A DNA stretch of 46,166 nucleotides from Verrucomicrobiota bacterium. Its GTDB lineage: Bacteria > Verrucomicrobiota > Verrucomicrobiia > Limisphaerales > SIBE01. The stretch covers positions 1 to 46,166 of the forward strand of contig VHCZ01000019.1 in the NCBI GenBank assembly GCA_016871535.1, read 5' to 3'. This document shows, one piece after another, positions 26,023 through 35,113 of this stretch (the first letter of the stretch is position 1; each line of letters opens with the position of its first letter). Both the position numbers and the translations under genes were made by a program. The notes below the pieces were generated by a model. That model worked only from the letters and a program-made list of their open reading frames with translations, did no database searches and was not told the DNA's origin.

Positions 26023-26560
26023 TCAGAGAACAATCAACGCCAGGGCCCACAGGCCGGCCAGCAGGAGGCAGCCAAGGATCGTTTGCCAGAGCGGTTCTTC
26101 CGTCCTGGTGGGAGCGTTCCATGATTTCGTGCATTTTCCATTTTGAGTCTTCATACGCCGCCCATTCTGCCATGCAGGGTAGGACAACGGCGGTCCGGCC
26201 CCCAAAATTTTTAAGAGACCCGTTGGGCACGAATCCGCGGCATCCATTGCACGAATTTCATCCCTGCCACATACGCTGGTGATCGTCCAGAGTTCAAACG
26301 TTTTGGAGTCGAGGCCGAAGACTCGCACTTGCAGCACGCCCGCCGCACCAGCCGGAGCGTCGATAGCCCAATCAAACTGCAACCCAAAATCGCTGCTCTC
26401 GCGAAGTGCCAGCGGCTGAGAGAGAATCGCCCGATTGCCTCCTGGTTCCAGGCGTGCGACACGGGTGCCATGGGTTCCTATCGGCAAAACCGGGCGCGGG
26501 CCCCCGATGCTGGCCCTTTTGAAAGACCATGAATTCATAGCTGCACTTGCCAAGCTCCAG
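26023..26560 (-). pseudogene. Remnants of unknown secreted and membrane proteins
   Basis: On the minus strand the part at about 26240-26550 encodes SWSFKRASIGGPRPVLPIGT and LSQPLALRESSDFGLQFDWA, which looks like an extracellular jelly-roll-type protein fragment. The part at about 26023-26125 encodes a membrane helix (EPLWQTILGCLLLAGLWALA). A basic/acidic stretch SKWKMHEIMERSHQDG sits just upstream in another frame, as if a small membrane protein of about 50 residues had a frameshift near 26108. I recognise no family. The joining sequence between the parts has unusual A-rich codons. Confidence is low that any product is made. Confidence 0.35.
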
Positions 26561-26603
26561 ACATTCCTTAAGCTCTCACCATCACCTGAACTCCAGGCCC
26601 ACG

Positions 26604-27362
26604 ATGAAACTGTCATTCGTTCTCCTCGGAATCCTCTCCCTCACTCTGACCGCATTCGCCGCTGAAAACCAACCTCCGCTGCGCGTGTTCATCCGCGCCA
26701 GCGCCAAGACGCACGGCCCGGGCCAGCACGATTACCCGCGCTTCCTCGAACAATGGAAACAATTGCTGAACGAACGCGGCGCGGTCGCGGACGGCGCGCA
26801 GCGCTTTCCTTCCGGCGCCGAACTGGCCAAGTCCGACGTGCTCATTCTCTACGCCGCCGACGGCACCAATATGGCCGCCGAAGAACGCTCACGACTTGAG
26901 ACCTTCTTCAAGCGCGGGGGCGGGCTGGTGGTTTTACACGATGCCATGTGCGGAACGAACACCACCTGGTTCGCCAATCTGGCGGGCGGCGCCAAGCAGC
27001 ACGGCGAGATGAACTGGAAAACCGGCCCCATGAAATTTCATTTCGTGGATCGTTCCCACCCGATCGTTCAGGGCGCGTCGGATTTCGAGATGGACGACGA
27101 AATTTTCTTCCGGCTCCGAACCGCGCCGGAGATGCACGTCCTGGCGACGAGCGACCGGACCCCCGAGGAAACGATTCCCCAACTCTGGGTGATGGAAAAG
27201 ACGTTGCCAGAAGGCCGGCCCTATCGCGCGTTTGTTTCGCTGCAAGGGCATAAATACTCCAACTTCGAGAAGCCGGAATACCGTCGGCTGTTGCTGCGCG
27301 GCATTGCCTGGGCCGGCAAACGCCCGGCGGATTTGTTCACCGGGACGGCGGCAGGCCAATGA
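26604..27362 (+). CDS. ThuA-like domain protein, exported
   Basis: A 252-residue protein with a signal peptide ([20 protein letters not shown]) and one ThuA-like class I glutamine-amidotransferase-fold domain: [94 protein letters not shown] and [14 protein letters not shown]. These proteins are abundant in Verrucomicrobiota and Planctomycetota, often near sugar-use genes; their reaction is not firmly known. The Met at 26604 is chosen because it gives the signal peptide. The stop overlaps the ATG of the following frame by four bases (ATGA). Confidence 0.83.
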   Translation: MKLSFVLLGILSLTLTAFAAENQPPLRVFIRASAKTHGPGQHDYPRFLEQWKQLLNERGAVADGAQRFPSGAELAKSDVLILYAADGTNMAAEERSRLETFFKRGGGLVVLHDAMCGTNTTWFANLAGGAKQHGEMNWKTGPMKFHFVDRSHPIVQGASDFEMDDEIFFRLRTAPEMHVLATSDRTPEETIPQLWVMEKTLPEGRPYRAFVSLQGHKYSNFEKPEYRRLLLRGIAWAGKRPADLFTGTAAGQ

Positions 27363-28471
27363 AAGGAATGAACCGCTGGCTCTGCCCCTTGCGTAAATTC
27401 GGTCGGGCTGCGCTCCTACGCAGCCGGTCTTCCGTCGCTGCGGCGGCGCAGCAGCACCGCCCTACCATCGATGGGTTCATCGTCCGTGGGCACGGCCGGG
27501 AGGCCGTGGACCCCCATGAGCCCGTCTCGCGGACTGCGGCCTTTAGGCCGCTTCAACGCTCGACTCCGGAGAGTGCGCGGAAGCAGCCTGAAGGCTGCGG
27601 TCCGCACGGTTTTCGGTTCGTAGGCCGTCAGAGTCATGGTTCTGGCGCGCGAAGCAGCAGCATCGGAAACACTGCCGCGGGATTCACGCTGATCGAACTG
27701 CTCGTCGTCATCGCGATCATCGCGTTGCTGGCCGGATTGCTCCTCCCGGCTCTGGCCCGCGCCAAAGCTCACGCCCAGGGTGTGATCTGCGGCGGCAACC
27801 TCCGCCAGATGGGGCTATCCTGGCTGATGTACGCCGACGACAACAGCGACCGGATTCCCCCGAACGAGCACGGCGTGCAAGGCACCTGGGTCCGCGGCAG
27901 CCTGGATTACGCCGTGCCCGCGCCGGATAACACCAACGTGCTCCATCTCATGAACAGCCATCTCTGGCCGTATCACGCCAATCTGGGCATCTGGCGTTGT
28001 CCCTCGGACAAAAGCACCTCCCGGCATGGCGGCAAGGATCTCCCGCGCGTCCGTTCCATCTCGATGAACTCGCATCTCAACTCGCGCAGCAATGCGTGGG
28101 ACGACCGGGAGGATTATCCGTTCAAGATCTACCGGAAGATCACCGACATGATCCTTCGCGGGCCTTCGGGGATTTTCGTGCTCGTGGACGAGCGGGAAGA
28201 CCGGATCAACAACGGATACTTCGGAGTGGAGATGTCCGGATTCGAACCGCGCCGGCCGGCCATCTGGAGAATGATCGATTTTCCGGCCAGCTATCACAAC
28301 GGGAGCGGGAACCTCGTTTTTGCGGACGGACACACCGAACGCAAGCGATGGCTGGACAAGCGCACCGTCCCTCCAGTGCACAAAGGCAAGAATCTGGTTC
28401 CCTTCGAATCCGCTCCGTCCAACCCGGACGTGCTCTGGCTCCAGGAACGCGCGACGGAGCCGAAGCGATAA
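27359..28471 (+). CDS. Prepilin-like protein (type II secretion/pseudopilin family), start uncertain
   Basis: The core begins at about residue 105 with the class III prepilin signal [21 protein letters not shown], followed by [13 protein letters not shown] and the [16 protein letters not shown] motif. A C-terminal part with [14 protein letters not shown] and [20 protein letters not shown] is typical of the His-X9-Asp-Gly pseudopilin-like proteins that are numerous in Verrucomicrobiota. The 100 residues before the cleavage site are coded by repeat-like DNA (hairpins ggcacggccgggaggccgtg, gcggcctttaggccgc, gcagcctgaaggctgc), and no ATG lies near the normal start. Either the frame uses the ATG at 27359 and has gained an odd leader, or an unusual start close to 27650 is used. 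The function of this family is not known. Confidence 0.7.
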   Translation: MKGMNRWLCPLRKFGRAALLRSRSSVAAAAQQHRPTIDGFIVRGHGREAVDPHEPVSRTAAFRPLQRSTPESARKQPEGCGPHGFRFVGRQSHGSGARSSSIGNTAAGFTLIELLVVIAIIALLAGLLLPALARAKAHAQGVICGGNLRQMGLSWLMYADDNSDRIPPNEHGVQGTWVRGSLDYAVPAPDNTNVLHLMNSHLWPYHANLGIWRCPSDKSTSRHGGKDLPRVRSISMNSHLNSRSNAWDDREDYPFKIYRKITDMILRGPSGIFVLVDEREDRINNGYFGVEMSGFEPRRPAIWRMIDFPASYHNGSGNLVFADGHTERKRWLDKRTVPPVHKGKNLVPFESAPSNPDVLWLQERATEPKR

Positions 28472-28500
28472 GCGGGTGCTTTGGAACCCTGGAAACTTCC

Positions 28501-28606
28501 CATGAACCAGATGGTAGGGCGAGCCTGTCCCCAGCGAGCCGAGTCGGACGTGTTCCACGCACGTCGAAGCGGCTCGCCGGGACGGACTCGCCCTACCGGG
28601 TTCATG
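28501..28606 (+). repeat. 105-bp hairpin, solo copy
   Basis: Same element as in the 11254 array: catgaacc...ggttcatg arms and the gacgtgttccacgcacgtc centre. The flanking acttcc on the left and ggccgagtgca on the right also recur at other copies, so the true unit is a little longer. No gene is seen between it and 28680. Confidence 0.9.
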
Positions 28607-28681
28607 GGCCGAGTGCAGGTCCGAAAGGAACAGGACACCTCTCAGGAACCGGGTAGGGACGGATTCCACTCCGTCCCGAAT

Positions 28682-29160
28682 CAAACCTTGAGGCAGACCG
28701 CCGCCCAGGAAGAGACGATGGGCCAACGGAGGCTCCTGGCCTTTCCGTTGACCACCTTTCCCTTGAAGAGACGTTGAGCCAGACGCTCCACGGGCTGCGG
28801 CTCGATCCCCAAAACTGCGCCGGCGCGGAATTGGGCACGATGAAATCCGTGCGGGCGAGCCAAACTGTCCGTTCTTCGACCGCCTGGCCCGTCCCCGGTG
28901 AAACGCGCAAATCCGCGCTCGCTATCGACGTTTGCCACGAGCGCGCCAGATCGAGGGGCGCCTCGGCATTCTCAGTTTGCAAGGTCGGTTGTTGAATCAA
29001 TGTGCTGGCGGAGGCCATGTCCAACGGGCCGGTCGTCTGCCAGCGCAGCAGCGCTCCGCTTGATCCCTGCAATTCGGCTGCGGCGTGGTCGAGCCGGGGC
29101 TTTTCCGCCGGGTTAGCGCCACTCCATCGCGTCAGAAGCCGGATCACCGACGTCAGGACT
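28682..29160 (-). pseudogene. Unknown protein, C-terminal remnant with a frameshift
   Basis: From 29160 the minus strand encodes SGANPAEKPRLDHAAAEL, LLRWQTTGPLDMASAST, SWQTSIASADLRVSPGTG and ERTVWLARTDFIVPNSAP. Near 28825 the sensible frame shifts to one that encodes LGIEPQPVERLAQRLFKGKV and ends at 28681-28683. The N-terminal side is cut by the hairpin repeat at 29164. The regular amino-acid composition suggests a real gene once existed. I recognise no family. Confidence 0.35.
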
Positions 29161-29163
29161 TCC

Positions 29164-29268
29164 CATGAACCAGACGGTAGGGCGAGCCTGTCCCCAGCGA
29201 GCCGAGTCGGACGTGTTCCACGCACGTCGAGTGGCTCGCCGGGACGGACTCGCCCTACCGGGTTCATG
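29164..29268 (+). repeat. 105-bp hairpin, solo copy
   Basis: Near-identical to the 28501 copy (same gccgagtcggacgtgttcc centre). It directly abuts the remnant gene ending at 29160. Confidence 0.9.
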
Positions 29269-29319
29269 GACCGTATGCATGGCGCCGTCGCCAAGAGCGC
29301 TTGCCATAAGCGGTAGATG

Positions 29320-29430
29320 GGCCGCGAGGCCTTGGAGTGCGCCAGTCCTCGGGCCCTTTCCATTCGTCGCACCGGGCCAAAAGCGGCAGAGGGCCGCCGC
29401 ACTCCAAAACGCTGGCGCGTGAAAGTTAGC
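29320..29430. repeat. Inverted repeat with ccttggagtgcgccag ends
   Basis: ccttggagtgcgccag near 29331 pairs imperfectly with the gccgcactccaaaacgctggcg near 29395; it includes a cgggcccttt/aaagcgg inner stretch. The rest of 29269-29578 shows no gene. Confidence 0.5.
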
Positions 29431-29578
29431 GCTCCCGGCAAAACCGTTCTCACGATGGCATTTTATGCCCTGAATCGGCACCATTAGGAAGTTGCGATTT
29501 GCATGAGCTCGGCCCGCTCCCGATCGAGCCACCATTTTCCTTCTGAACTTCAAGGCCACCGCATAGACTGGCTGACAG

Positions 29579-30574
29579 ATGCTGCCCCGCGTTCTGATTA
29601 CCGCTGTCACTCCACCGGACCACCTAGCACCTTTGGAAGGGCTCGCAGAGATCGTGATGGGGCCAAGCGACGGTTCGCTGGTACCCCGCTCAACCATCTT
29701 GCAACGCGCCTCCGAGTGGGTTGGGATTATCAATCACGGCGATGTGATCGTGGACGAGGCTTTGCTCGCGGCCGCGCCCCGGCTGAAGATCGTGGCCAAC
29801 ATGGCCGCGGGCTTCAACAACCTCCATCTCGAAGCGATGGCGCGCCACGGCGTCTGGGCGACGAACGCTCCCGATCCCTTCGTGGAAACTACCGCCGACA
29901 CCACGATCGGGCTGCTGCTGGCGGTGGCGCGGCGAATTTGCGAGGGGCACCAGTACGTTCAGTCAGGCCAATGGGCCAAAGATGGCTTCAATCCCGTGCG
30001 TTGGGACGGTCTGCGCCTGCACAGCAGTGTGCTGGGAATCATCGGTTATGGCCGGATTGGCCGCGCGGTGGCGCGCCGCGCGGAAGCCTTCGGGATGAAG
30101 ATTCTCATGCACGCGCCGCGCCGCCGTGGTGAGCCGAATTTTTGCGAACTGGATGAACTGCTGGCTCGCGCGGAAGTAGTCAGCCTGCACGTCCCATTGA
30201 CGGAACAGACCCGTCACTTGCTCAACGCCGACAATTTGCCGCGGATGAAACCCGGCGCGATCCTCCTTAATGTGTCGCGCGGTCCCGTGATCGAAGAAGC
30301 GGCTTTGTGTCGCGCCGTGGCCAGCGGGCTTCTCGGTGGCGCCGGTCTGGACGTGATGGAATTCGAGCCGAAGGCGCCGGCAGAGCTCCTGGGACGGAGC
30401 AATGTCGTGCTGACTCCCCACCTGGGCGGATCGTCCGTAGAAGGCCGGCGCGAGGCTCGCTTGCTGTGCGCCCGCGACGTGGCGCTCGTGCTCTCGGGCC
30501 AGGAACCAGAGCGGGCGTTGAATCGGCCTGATTCTCATATCGCTCGAAAGCGGGTCGAGCCGCGGGACTCTTGA
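29579..30574 (+). CDS. D-2-hydroxyacid dehydrogenase (glycerate/glyoxylate reductase-like)
   Basis: A 331-residue NAD(P)-dependent dehydrogenase. Visible motifs: the N-terminal substrate domain with VANMAAGFNNLHLEAMARHG, the Rossmann GYGRIG (about 157-162), the catalytic Arg in LNVSRGPVI (about 233), the conserved GLDVMEFEP with the catalytic acid, and the catalytic His in TPHLGG (about 281). The nearest known types are glyoxylate/hydroxypyruvate reductases, which interconvert glycerate, glyoxylate or hydroxypyruvate. There is no signal peptide, so it should be cytoplasmic. An MFS carrier gene follows in the same direction about 190 bp later, suggesting uptake and oxidation or reduction of a small organic acid; the substrate is inference. 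The last 15 or so residues are unlike the family. Confidence 0.85.
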   Translation: MLPRVLITAVTPPDHLAPLEGLAEIVMGPSDGSLVPRSTILQRASEWVGIINHGDVIVDEALLAAAPRLKIVANMAAGFNNLHLEAMARHGVWATNAPDPFVETTADTTIGLLLAVARRICEGHQYVQSGQWAKDGFNPVRWDGLRLHSSVLGIIGYGRIGRAVARRAEAFGMKILMHAPRRRGEPNFCELDELLARAEVVSLHVPLTEQTRHLLNADNLPRMKPGAILLNVSRGPVIEEAALCRAVASGLLGGAGLDVMEFEPKAPAELLGRSNVVLTPHLGGSSVEGRREARLLCARDVALVLSGQEPERALNRPDSHIARKRVEPRDS

Positions 30575-30587
30575 AATTCAAAATCCG

Positions 30588-30738
30588 AAATCCGAAACAA
30601 ATCGAAATGAGCAAAGGTTGAAACTCGAAACGGAAGCCGCCTGCAATGCCTCATTAACTGAGGGGATACAGCCGCCTGTGCCTCGGTTTTGGCATTGTCC
30701 TTTTCCGTAATCGGAATTTGTTTCGGATTTCGGATTCT
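30588..30738. repeat. Inverted repeat with aaatccgaaatccgaaac ends
   Basis: aaatccgaaatccgaaacaaat at about 30588-30602 is the reverse complement of atttgtttcggatttcggatt at about 30716-30737. The interior contains aactgaggggata, similar to aactgaggggaca near 3999. It fills the gap before the MFS gene, whose earlier possible start (30689) would lie inside it. Confidence 0.7.
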
Positions 30739-30760
30739 CGCGCGCTCTGTGCCCGCAAAA

Positions 30761-32071
30761 ATGAAGGCGACAACCAATCTGGATTCCGCATCGGTCGGAT
30801 CGCAAACGCGTCCGACGCGCGTGCGTTACCGGGTCGTCGGGTTGACGGTGCTGCTGGCCATGGTCACGTATCTGGACCGTGTCTGCATCTCGAAGCTGGC
30901 GCCGGAGATTATGCGCGATCTGGGGTTGTCCATGATTCAGATGAGTTATGTGTTCAGCGCTTTCGCGCTGGCTTACGCGCTCTTCGAAATCCCGACCGCA
31001 TGGTGGGCGGACCGCTTTGGCACTCGCGCAGTGTTGACCCGCATTGTCGTCTGGTGGTCCGCGTTCACGATCGCGACGGCGGGCGCGTTCAACTATGGCA
31101 CGATGTTGGTGACGCGTTTCCTGTTTGGCGCAGGTGAAGCTGGCGCGTGGCCGTGCGTGGCGCGGACTTTCTCGCGGTGGATCCCGCGCAGCGAGCGCGG
31201 AACGATCCAGGGGATTTTCTTTGCCGGCGCGCATCTCGCGGGCGGAGTGACGCCGCTCGTGGTCGTGGCGCTGATGCCTTACATGCATTGGCGGATGATC
31301 TTTGTCTTGTTCGGGGCGCTCGGCTTCGTCTGGGCCGCGGCCTGGTATGTCTGGTTCCGCGACGATCCCTCGCAGCACAAGGCCGTGAACGGAGCGGAAC
31401 TCGAACGCATCACCGCCGAACGGCCTGCCGATGCGACGCACGAGGTCGGTTGGGAATATTGGCGGCGGCTTTTCCGCAACCGCAACGTGATCGCGCTTTG
31501 CATCATGTACGTCCCGAACAGCTCGATGTTCTACTTCTGCATCACGTGGCTGCCGACCTACTTGAAAGAACGGCACGGTTTCGACGCTGCGCTGCTCGGA
31601 TTCCTGTCCGGACTGCCTTTGCTCTTGAGCGTGGTGAGCGATCTATTCGGAGGCGTGGTGACCGACCGCGTGGCGGCGCGATACGGATTGCGCGCGGGGC
31701 GCTGCCTGGTAGGCGGCGTGGCGTATGTCATTGCGGCGGTTTCTTTGATCGTCGCCGCGGCCTCTCCGGTTCCTGTCCTCGCGGCAGTGCTCATCTCGGT
31801 CGCCACGGCAGCGTGTATGTTTACGCTGGGGGCGGCGTGGGGCACGTGCATCGAAGTCGGCCGCGACCACGCGGGCGTCGTCAGCGCCGCGATGAACACA
31901 GCGGGACAACTCGGCAGTCTGATTTGTCCGCTGGTGGTCGGTTACGCGGTGCAGTGGTTTGAGAGTTGGAACTTGCCGCTTTACCTCATGGGATTGCTCT
32001 TTCTCATCGGCACGTTCTGCTGGCTGATCATTGATCCGCGAGAGCCAGTCTTTGCCGAAAAGGCGGAATGA
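30761..32071 (+). CDS. MFS carrier, anion:cation symporter-like (sugar acid/organic anion) family
   Basis: A 436-residue carrier with about twelve membrane helices. The MFS signature loop [12 protein letters not shown] follows helix 2; the first helix motif [10 protein letters not shown] and the segment [20 protein letters not shown] with PRSERG are typical of the anion:cation symporter group (glucarate, hexuronate, galactonate or tartrate carriers). The second half repeats the pattern ([22 protein letters not shown]). It is likely an inner-membrane proton-driven carrier for a sugar acid, in keeping with the neighbouring hydroxyacid dehydrogenase and the galactonate-dehydratase-like enzyme upstream in the window. 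The ATG at 30761 is chosen because the earlier start at 30689 falls in repeat DNA. Its end overlaps the next frame by about 40 bases. Confidence 0.87.
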   Translation: MKATTNLDSASVGSQTRPTRVRYRVVGLTVLLAMVTYLDRVCISKLAPEIMRDLGLSMIQMSYVFSAFALAYALFEIPTAWWADRFGTRAVLTRIVVWWSAFTIATAGAFNYGTMLVTRFLFGAGEAGAWPCVARTFSRWIPRSERGTIQGIFFAGAHLAGGVTPLVVVALMPYMHWRMIFVLFGALGFVWAAAWYVWFRDDPSQHKAVNGAELERITAERPADATHEVGWEYWRRLFRNRNVIALCIMYVPNSSMFYFCITWLPTYLKERHGFDAALLGFLSGLPLLLSVVSDLFGGVVTDRVAARYGLRAGRCLVGGVAYVIAAVSLIVAAASPVPVLAAVLISVATAACMFTLGAAWGTCIEVGRDHAGVVSAAMNTAGQLGSLICPLVVGYAVQWFESWNLPLYLMGLLFLIGTFCWLIIDPREPVFAEKAE

Positions 32072-33089
32072 ACAAGTTTTCGCGGGCTTGCTCGCGGGAG
32101 TTTTGCTGTGGGGCGGTTACTGTGCCTACCGCGCCCACACGAATCTGGTGACGCTCAGGGTGCGCAACATGGACGTCCGTTGGGTGATCTCCAAACTCGA
32201 ATGGCAGACCTGGGAGCGGATCGTCGTGAACAAGAACGTCCATGGATCCGTCACGCTGAACGTGCGCAACGTTCCGCTCGAAGAAGTCCTCAATATCATC
32301 GGCCTCCAGACCAGCGCGCGTTGGACGGCTTTGTATCCGATTTACTCGACGCGGAGATCGGCGCGCACGTTCGAGAAAGTGGTTCAAGGAGACCTTTCTC
32401 CGGCGGGGACCGGCTGGCTCAATCTTCAGAAGACTCCGCTTTGGCAGTTGGGTGGCATGACCGGGTTCGCGAACCTTTTGCGCGCGGAGAACAAGCTCGT
32501 TTCCGCGCAGATTCAGGACAAAGACCTGGACTTCGCGGTGCTCGCGCTCTCGCGTTTCTCGCGGGCGCAAGTGGTTGCGGAGGACGGCACGAAAGGGACG
32601 ATCAATTTGAAACTCGAACAAGTGCCATTCAGAATGGCCGTGGCTCGAGTTGCCAAACAGGTCCGTCGCAAATGGGACGAATTCTACACGATCCAGCCGC
32701 TTCAGAGCGTGGCCGTGGTCCGGCAGGAAGCCCCAGGCGGAGAAGACAAGGCCACGCAAGCCCAACCGGCACCTTCCATTCCGGCGGAATTCGTCTGCGA
32801 ACCGGCCACCAAGTCGCCTGAACAGGCGTTGGAGGCTTTCCTCGCCACAATGTCTCCCGAAGAACGGCAGAAAACTCAGGAGCAGATCGCAACTCTGGCC
32901 CAGATCAATTCGTTGCCGCCCGCCGAGCGCCAGCAACGGATGCAGGAAATGGTCTCCCAAGCCAAGCAAGCGTCGCAGCAGGACACGATGCAACGCATTC
33001 AGAATCGGCTGAAGAACGGAACGGTTGAGCAGCGCGTGGCGCGCGACCGTCGCCAGCTTGAGAAGGACCGGCGCGGCGAAAAGCCATGA
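32031..33089 (+). CDS. STN-domain-like exported protein of unknown function
   Basis: About 352 residues. A hydrophobic N-terminal helix ([18 protein letters not shown]) precedes a short secretin/TonB-N-terminal-like fold ([17 protein letters not shown], then [20 protein letters not shown]). A second similar half ([20 protein letters not shown]) follows at about residue 195. The last 110 residues are Gln/Glu/Lys-rich with coiled-coil character and no recognised domain. The frame overlaps the MFS gene; the TTG at 32031 or 32052 would be the start. An ATG at 32068 (ATGAACAAG) is one frame off, which suggests that a one-base slip has hidden the original start. Its stop overlaps the next prepilin-like gene (ATGA), so the two form a unit. 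Confidence 0.65.
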   Translation: MIRESQSLPKRRNEQVFAGLLAGVLLWGGYCAYRAHTNLVTLRVRNMDVRWVISKLEWQTWERIVVNKNVHGSVTLNVRNVPLEEVLNIIGLQTSARWTALYPIYSTRRSARTFEKVVQGDLSPAGTGWLNLQKTPLWQLGGMTGFANLLRAENKLVSAQIQDKDLDFAVLALSRFSRAQVVAEDGTKGTINLKLEQVPFRMAVARVAKQVRRKWDEFYTIQPLQSVAVVRQEAPGGEDKATQAQPAPSIPAEFVCEPATKSPEQALEAFLATMSPEERQKTQEQIATLAQINSLPPAERQQRMQEMVSQAKQASQQDTMQRIQNRLKNGTVEQRVARDRRQLEKDRRGEKP

Positions 33090-33631
33090 TCCCACGCTCA
33101 TCCAGACGGCGATCCGGGGTGGCGTTCACGTTGATCGAACTCCTCGTCGTCATCGGGATCATCGGCATCTTGATGGGGCTGTTGATGCCGGCCTTGAGCC
33201 GCGCGAAAGGCAAAGCGCTGGACACAAAATGCATCGGCAACCTCCGGTAACTGGGCATCGCGCTGACAATCTACGCGGAGGATTACGGCGGGAAATTGCC
33301 CTTTGCCGAACGCCGCCCGACGACTCCGATCGAGCCGACGAATGTGTTGCCGCGAATCGTGGACGTGCTCTCCAATAATCTGGGCGGTGTGCTGGCGGTT
33401 TTTCGTTGCCCCAAGGACCGGGACGGCTGGTTTGAAAAGGAAGGTTCAAGCTACGAATGGAACTATGCCGCCAATGGCAAGCCCATTGTCCTGCCGGGCG
33501 TGATATCAGGCATCGAAATGACGGCGGAGAAAGCGCGATTGATGTACGATTACGAGAACTTCCATCCGGGCGGCACGAACGGGACGAAGAACGTTCTTTA
33601 CGGCGACGGCCACGTCGCGCCGATCCGGTGA
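33086..33631 (+). pseudogene. Prepilin-like protein gene with in-frame TAA
   Basis: The frame starts with the prepilin signal [20 protein letters not shown], followed by [20 protein letters not shown] and NLR, then TAA at 33248-33250. The same frame continues with LGIALTIYAEDYGGKLPF, EWNYAANGKP, YDYENFHPGGTNGTKNVLYG and DGHVAPIR, the rest of a short pseudopilin-like protein. Relatives have Gln at the stop (NLRQLGIAL), so a single CAA-to-TAA change explains it. It starts within the stop codon of the STN-domain gene. Without suppression only 54 residues, the helix alone, would be made. Confidence 0.75.
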
Positions 33632-33843
33632 GCCATGAGCGTTCCGGGGGCAGTGTAGGGGTGCCATACTCCAAACCGATACGGCCCGCTGAGTTTGACA
33701 GATCTCGGTTTTGGGGGTGATTCTTTGCGGCACAGGGAAAGGGAAGATCGCCATGTACGAAATCGGCTTTTCAACAGCCGCACTTGTCGTCCGAGAAAAT
33801 CCTCGATTTACTTTTAGCCGTCTAAACGTAAAGTGTGCCTGCC

Positions 33844-34977
33844 ATGATTGCTCGCCCGCTCTGGATGGAACGGCTCGTGTTGGCGTGGAAGCAGGCCTCC
33901 GTCGTCTGGCTCACCGGACCGCGGCGCGTGGGCAAAACGGTGTTGGCGCAAAGCATCCCGGACTCGGAATTCCTCAACTGTGATCTGCCCAGCGTGGCGG
34001 AACGTTTGCGGGATCCGGAGAGTTTCTACCGGGCGGTCCGAAAGCCGGTCGTGATCTTCGACGAGGTGCATCAGCTTCCTGACCCAAGCCGGTTGTTGAA
34101 GATTGGCGCTGACGAATTTCCCCGGTTGAGAATCCTGGCCACTGGTTCTTCCACGCTCGCGGCCACGCAAAAGTTCCGAGACAGTCTGACAGGCCGCAAG
34201 CGAATGGTACAGCTCGTGCCGGTGCTGCATGAAGAGTTGATGGCGTTCGGGGTGGCGGACACACGCGAGCGGTTGCTGCGCGGAGGATTGCCGCCTGCGT
34301 TACTGTCGGAGGAACGGAATGCCGAATTCTATGCCGAGTGGCAAGATTCCTACTTCGCGCGGGATGTTCAGGAGCTGTTCCGGCTGGAGAAGCGGGCTGG
34401 ATTTCTGCGCGTGTTGGAATTGCTCTTACGCCAAAGCGGCGGGATGCTGGACGTGACGAAGCTCGCGGCCGAAAGCCAGATCAGCCGGCCGACGGTGACG
34501 TACTGGCTGGAGGTTTATCAAATCACTCACGTTGCGCACCTGGTGCGTCCGTTCTCAGCCGGCGGGCGGCGCGAGATCGTCGCGCAGCCAAAAGTGTTTG
34601 GCTTCGACACCGGGTTAGTGTGCCACGCGCGGGGGTGGGATCAATTGCGGTCGGAGGATTGCGGTGCTCTCTGGGAGCATCTCGTGCTGGACTCTCTCAT
34701 TGCCGCGGGCGTGCCAAAGATTCACTTCTGGCGCGACAAACAACAGCGCGAAGTGGATTTCGTTGTGCCGCGTGGACGCGATGCCATCGACGTGATCGAG
34801 TGCAAGTGGCAGCCGGAGGCGTTCGAGACGCGCGGCTTGGCAGTGTTTCGGGAACACTATCCCAAGGGGAGGAACTTCGTGGTCAGCCCACGGAGTGGTC
34901 CTGGGTATGAACGAGTTCAGGCCGGGCTGAAGATTTCGGTCGTCTCGCCTTCAGAATTGCGGCGGGCGCTGGTTTGA
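33844..34977 (+). CDS. AAA-family ATPase with DUF4143 domain
   Basis: A 377-residue protein of the AAA_14/DUF4143 group. The ATPase part has Walker A GPRRVGKT (about 25-32), Walker B VVIFDEVHQL (about 68-77) and a sensor-like ILATGSS. A winged helix follows (GMLDVTKLAAESQISRPTVT, YWLEVYQ), then the DUF4143 C-terminal domain with the nuclease-like D/ExK pattern REVDFVVP...VIECKW (about 302-322). Such proteins are widespread, scattered single genes; many are thought to be DNA-related and some to be linked to mobile elements or toxin-antitoxin regions, but their role is not settled. The ATG at 33844 is preferred to a GTG nine bases earlier. It has no operon partner here. Confidence 0.85.
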   Translation: MIARPLWMERLVLAWKQASVVWLTGPRRVGKTVLAQSIPDSEFLNCDLPSVAERLRDPESFYRAVRKPVVIFDEVHQLPDPSRLLKIGADEFPRLRILATGSSTLAATQKFRDSLTGRKRMVQLVPVLHEELMAFGVADTRERLLRGGLPPALLSEERNAEFYAEWQDSYFARDVQELFRLEKRAGFLRVLELLLRQSGGMLDVTKLAAESQISRPTVTYWLEVYQITHVAHLVRPFSAGGRREIVAQPKVFGFDTGLVCHARGWDQLRSEDCGALWEHLVLDSLIAAGVPKIHFWRDKQQREVDFVVPRGRDAIDVIECKWQPEAFETRGLAVFREHYPKGRNFVVSPRSGPGYERVQAGLKISVVSPSELRRALV

Positions 34978-35113
34978 CGCGGCGAGGATAGGCTCATTCC
35001 CTCAAATTCCAGGCTTGAGTCCTGGGGCCAATGAAGCATTATCCAGGGTGAGATGCAATTCGTGGATCAGAGCGTGGACGTTGCATAGAACTCACTCCGA
35101 AACTCCCGGGATT

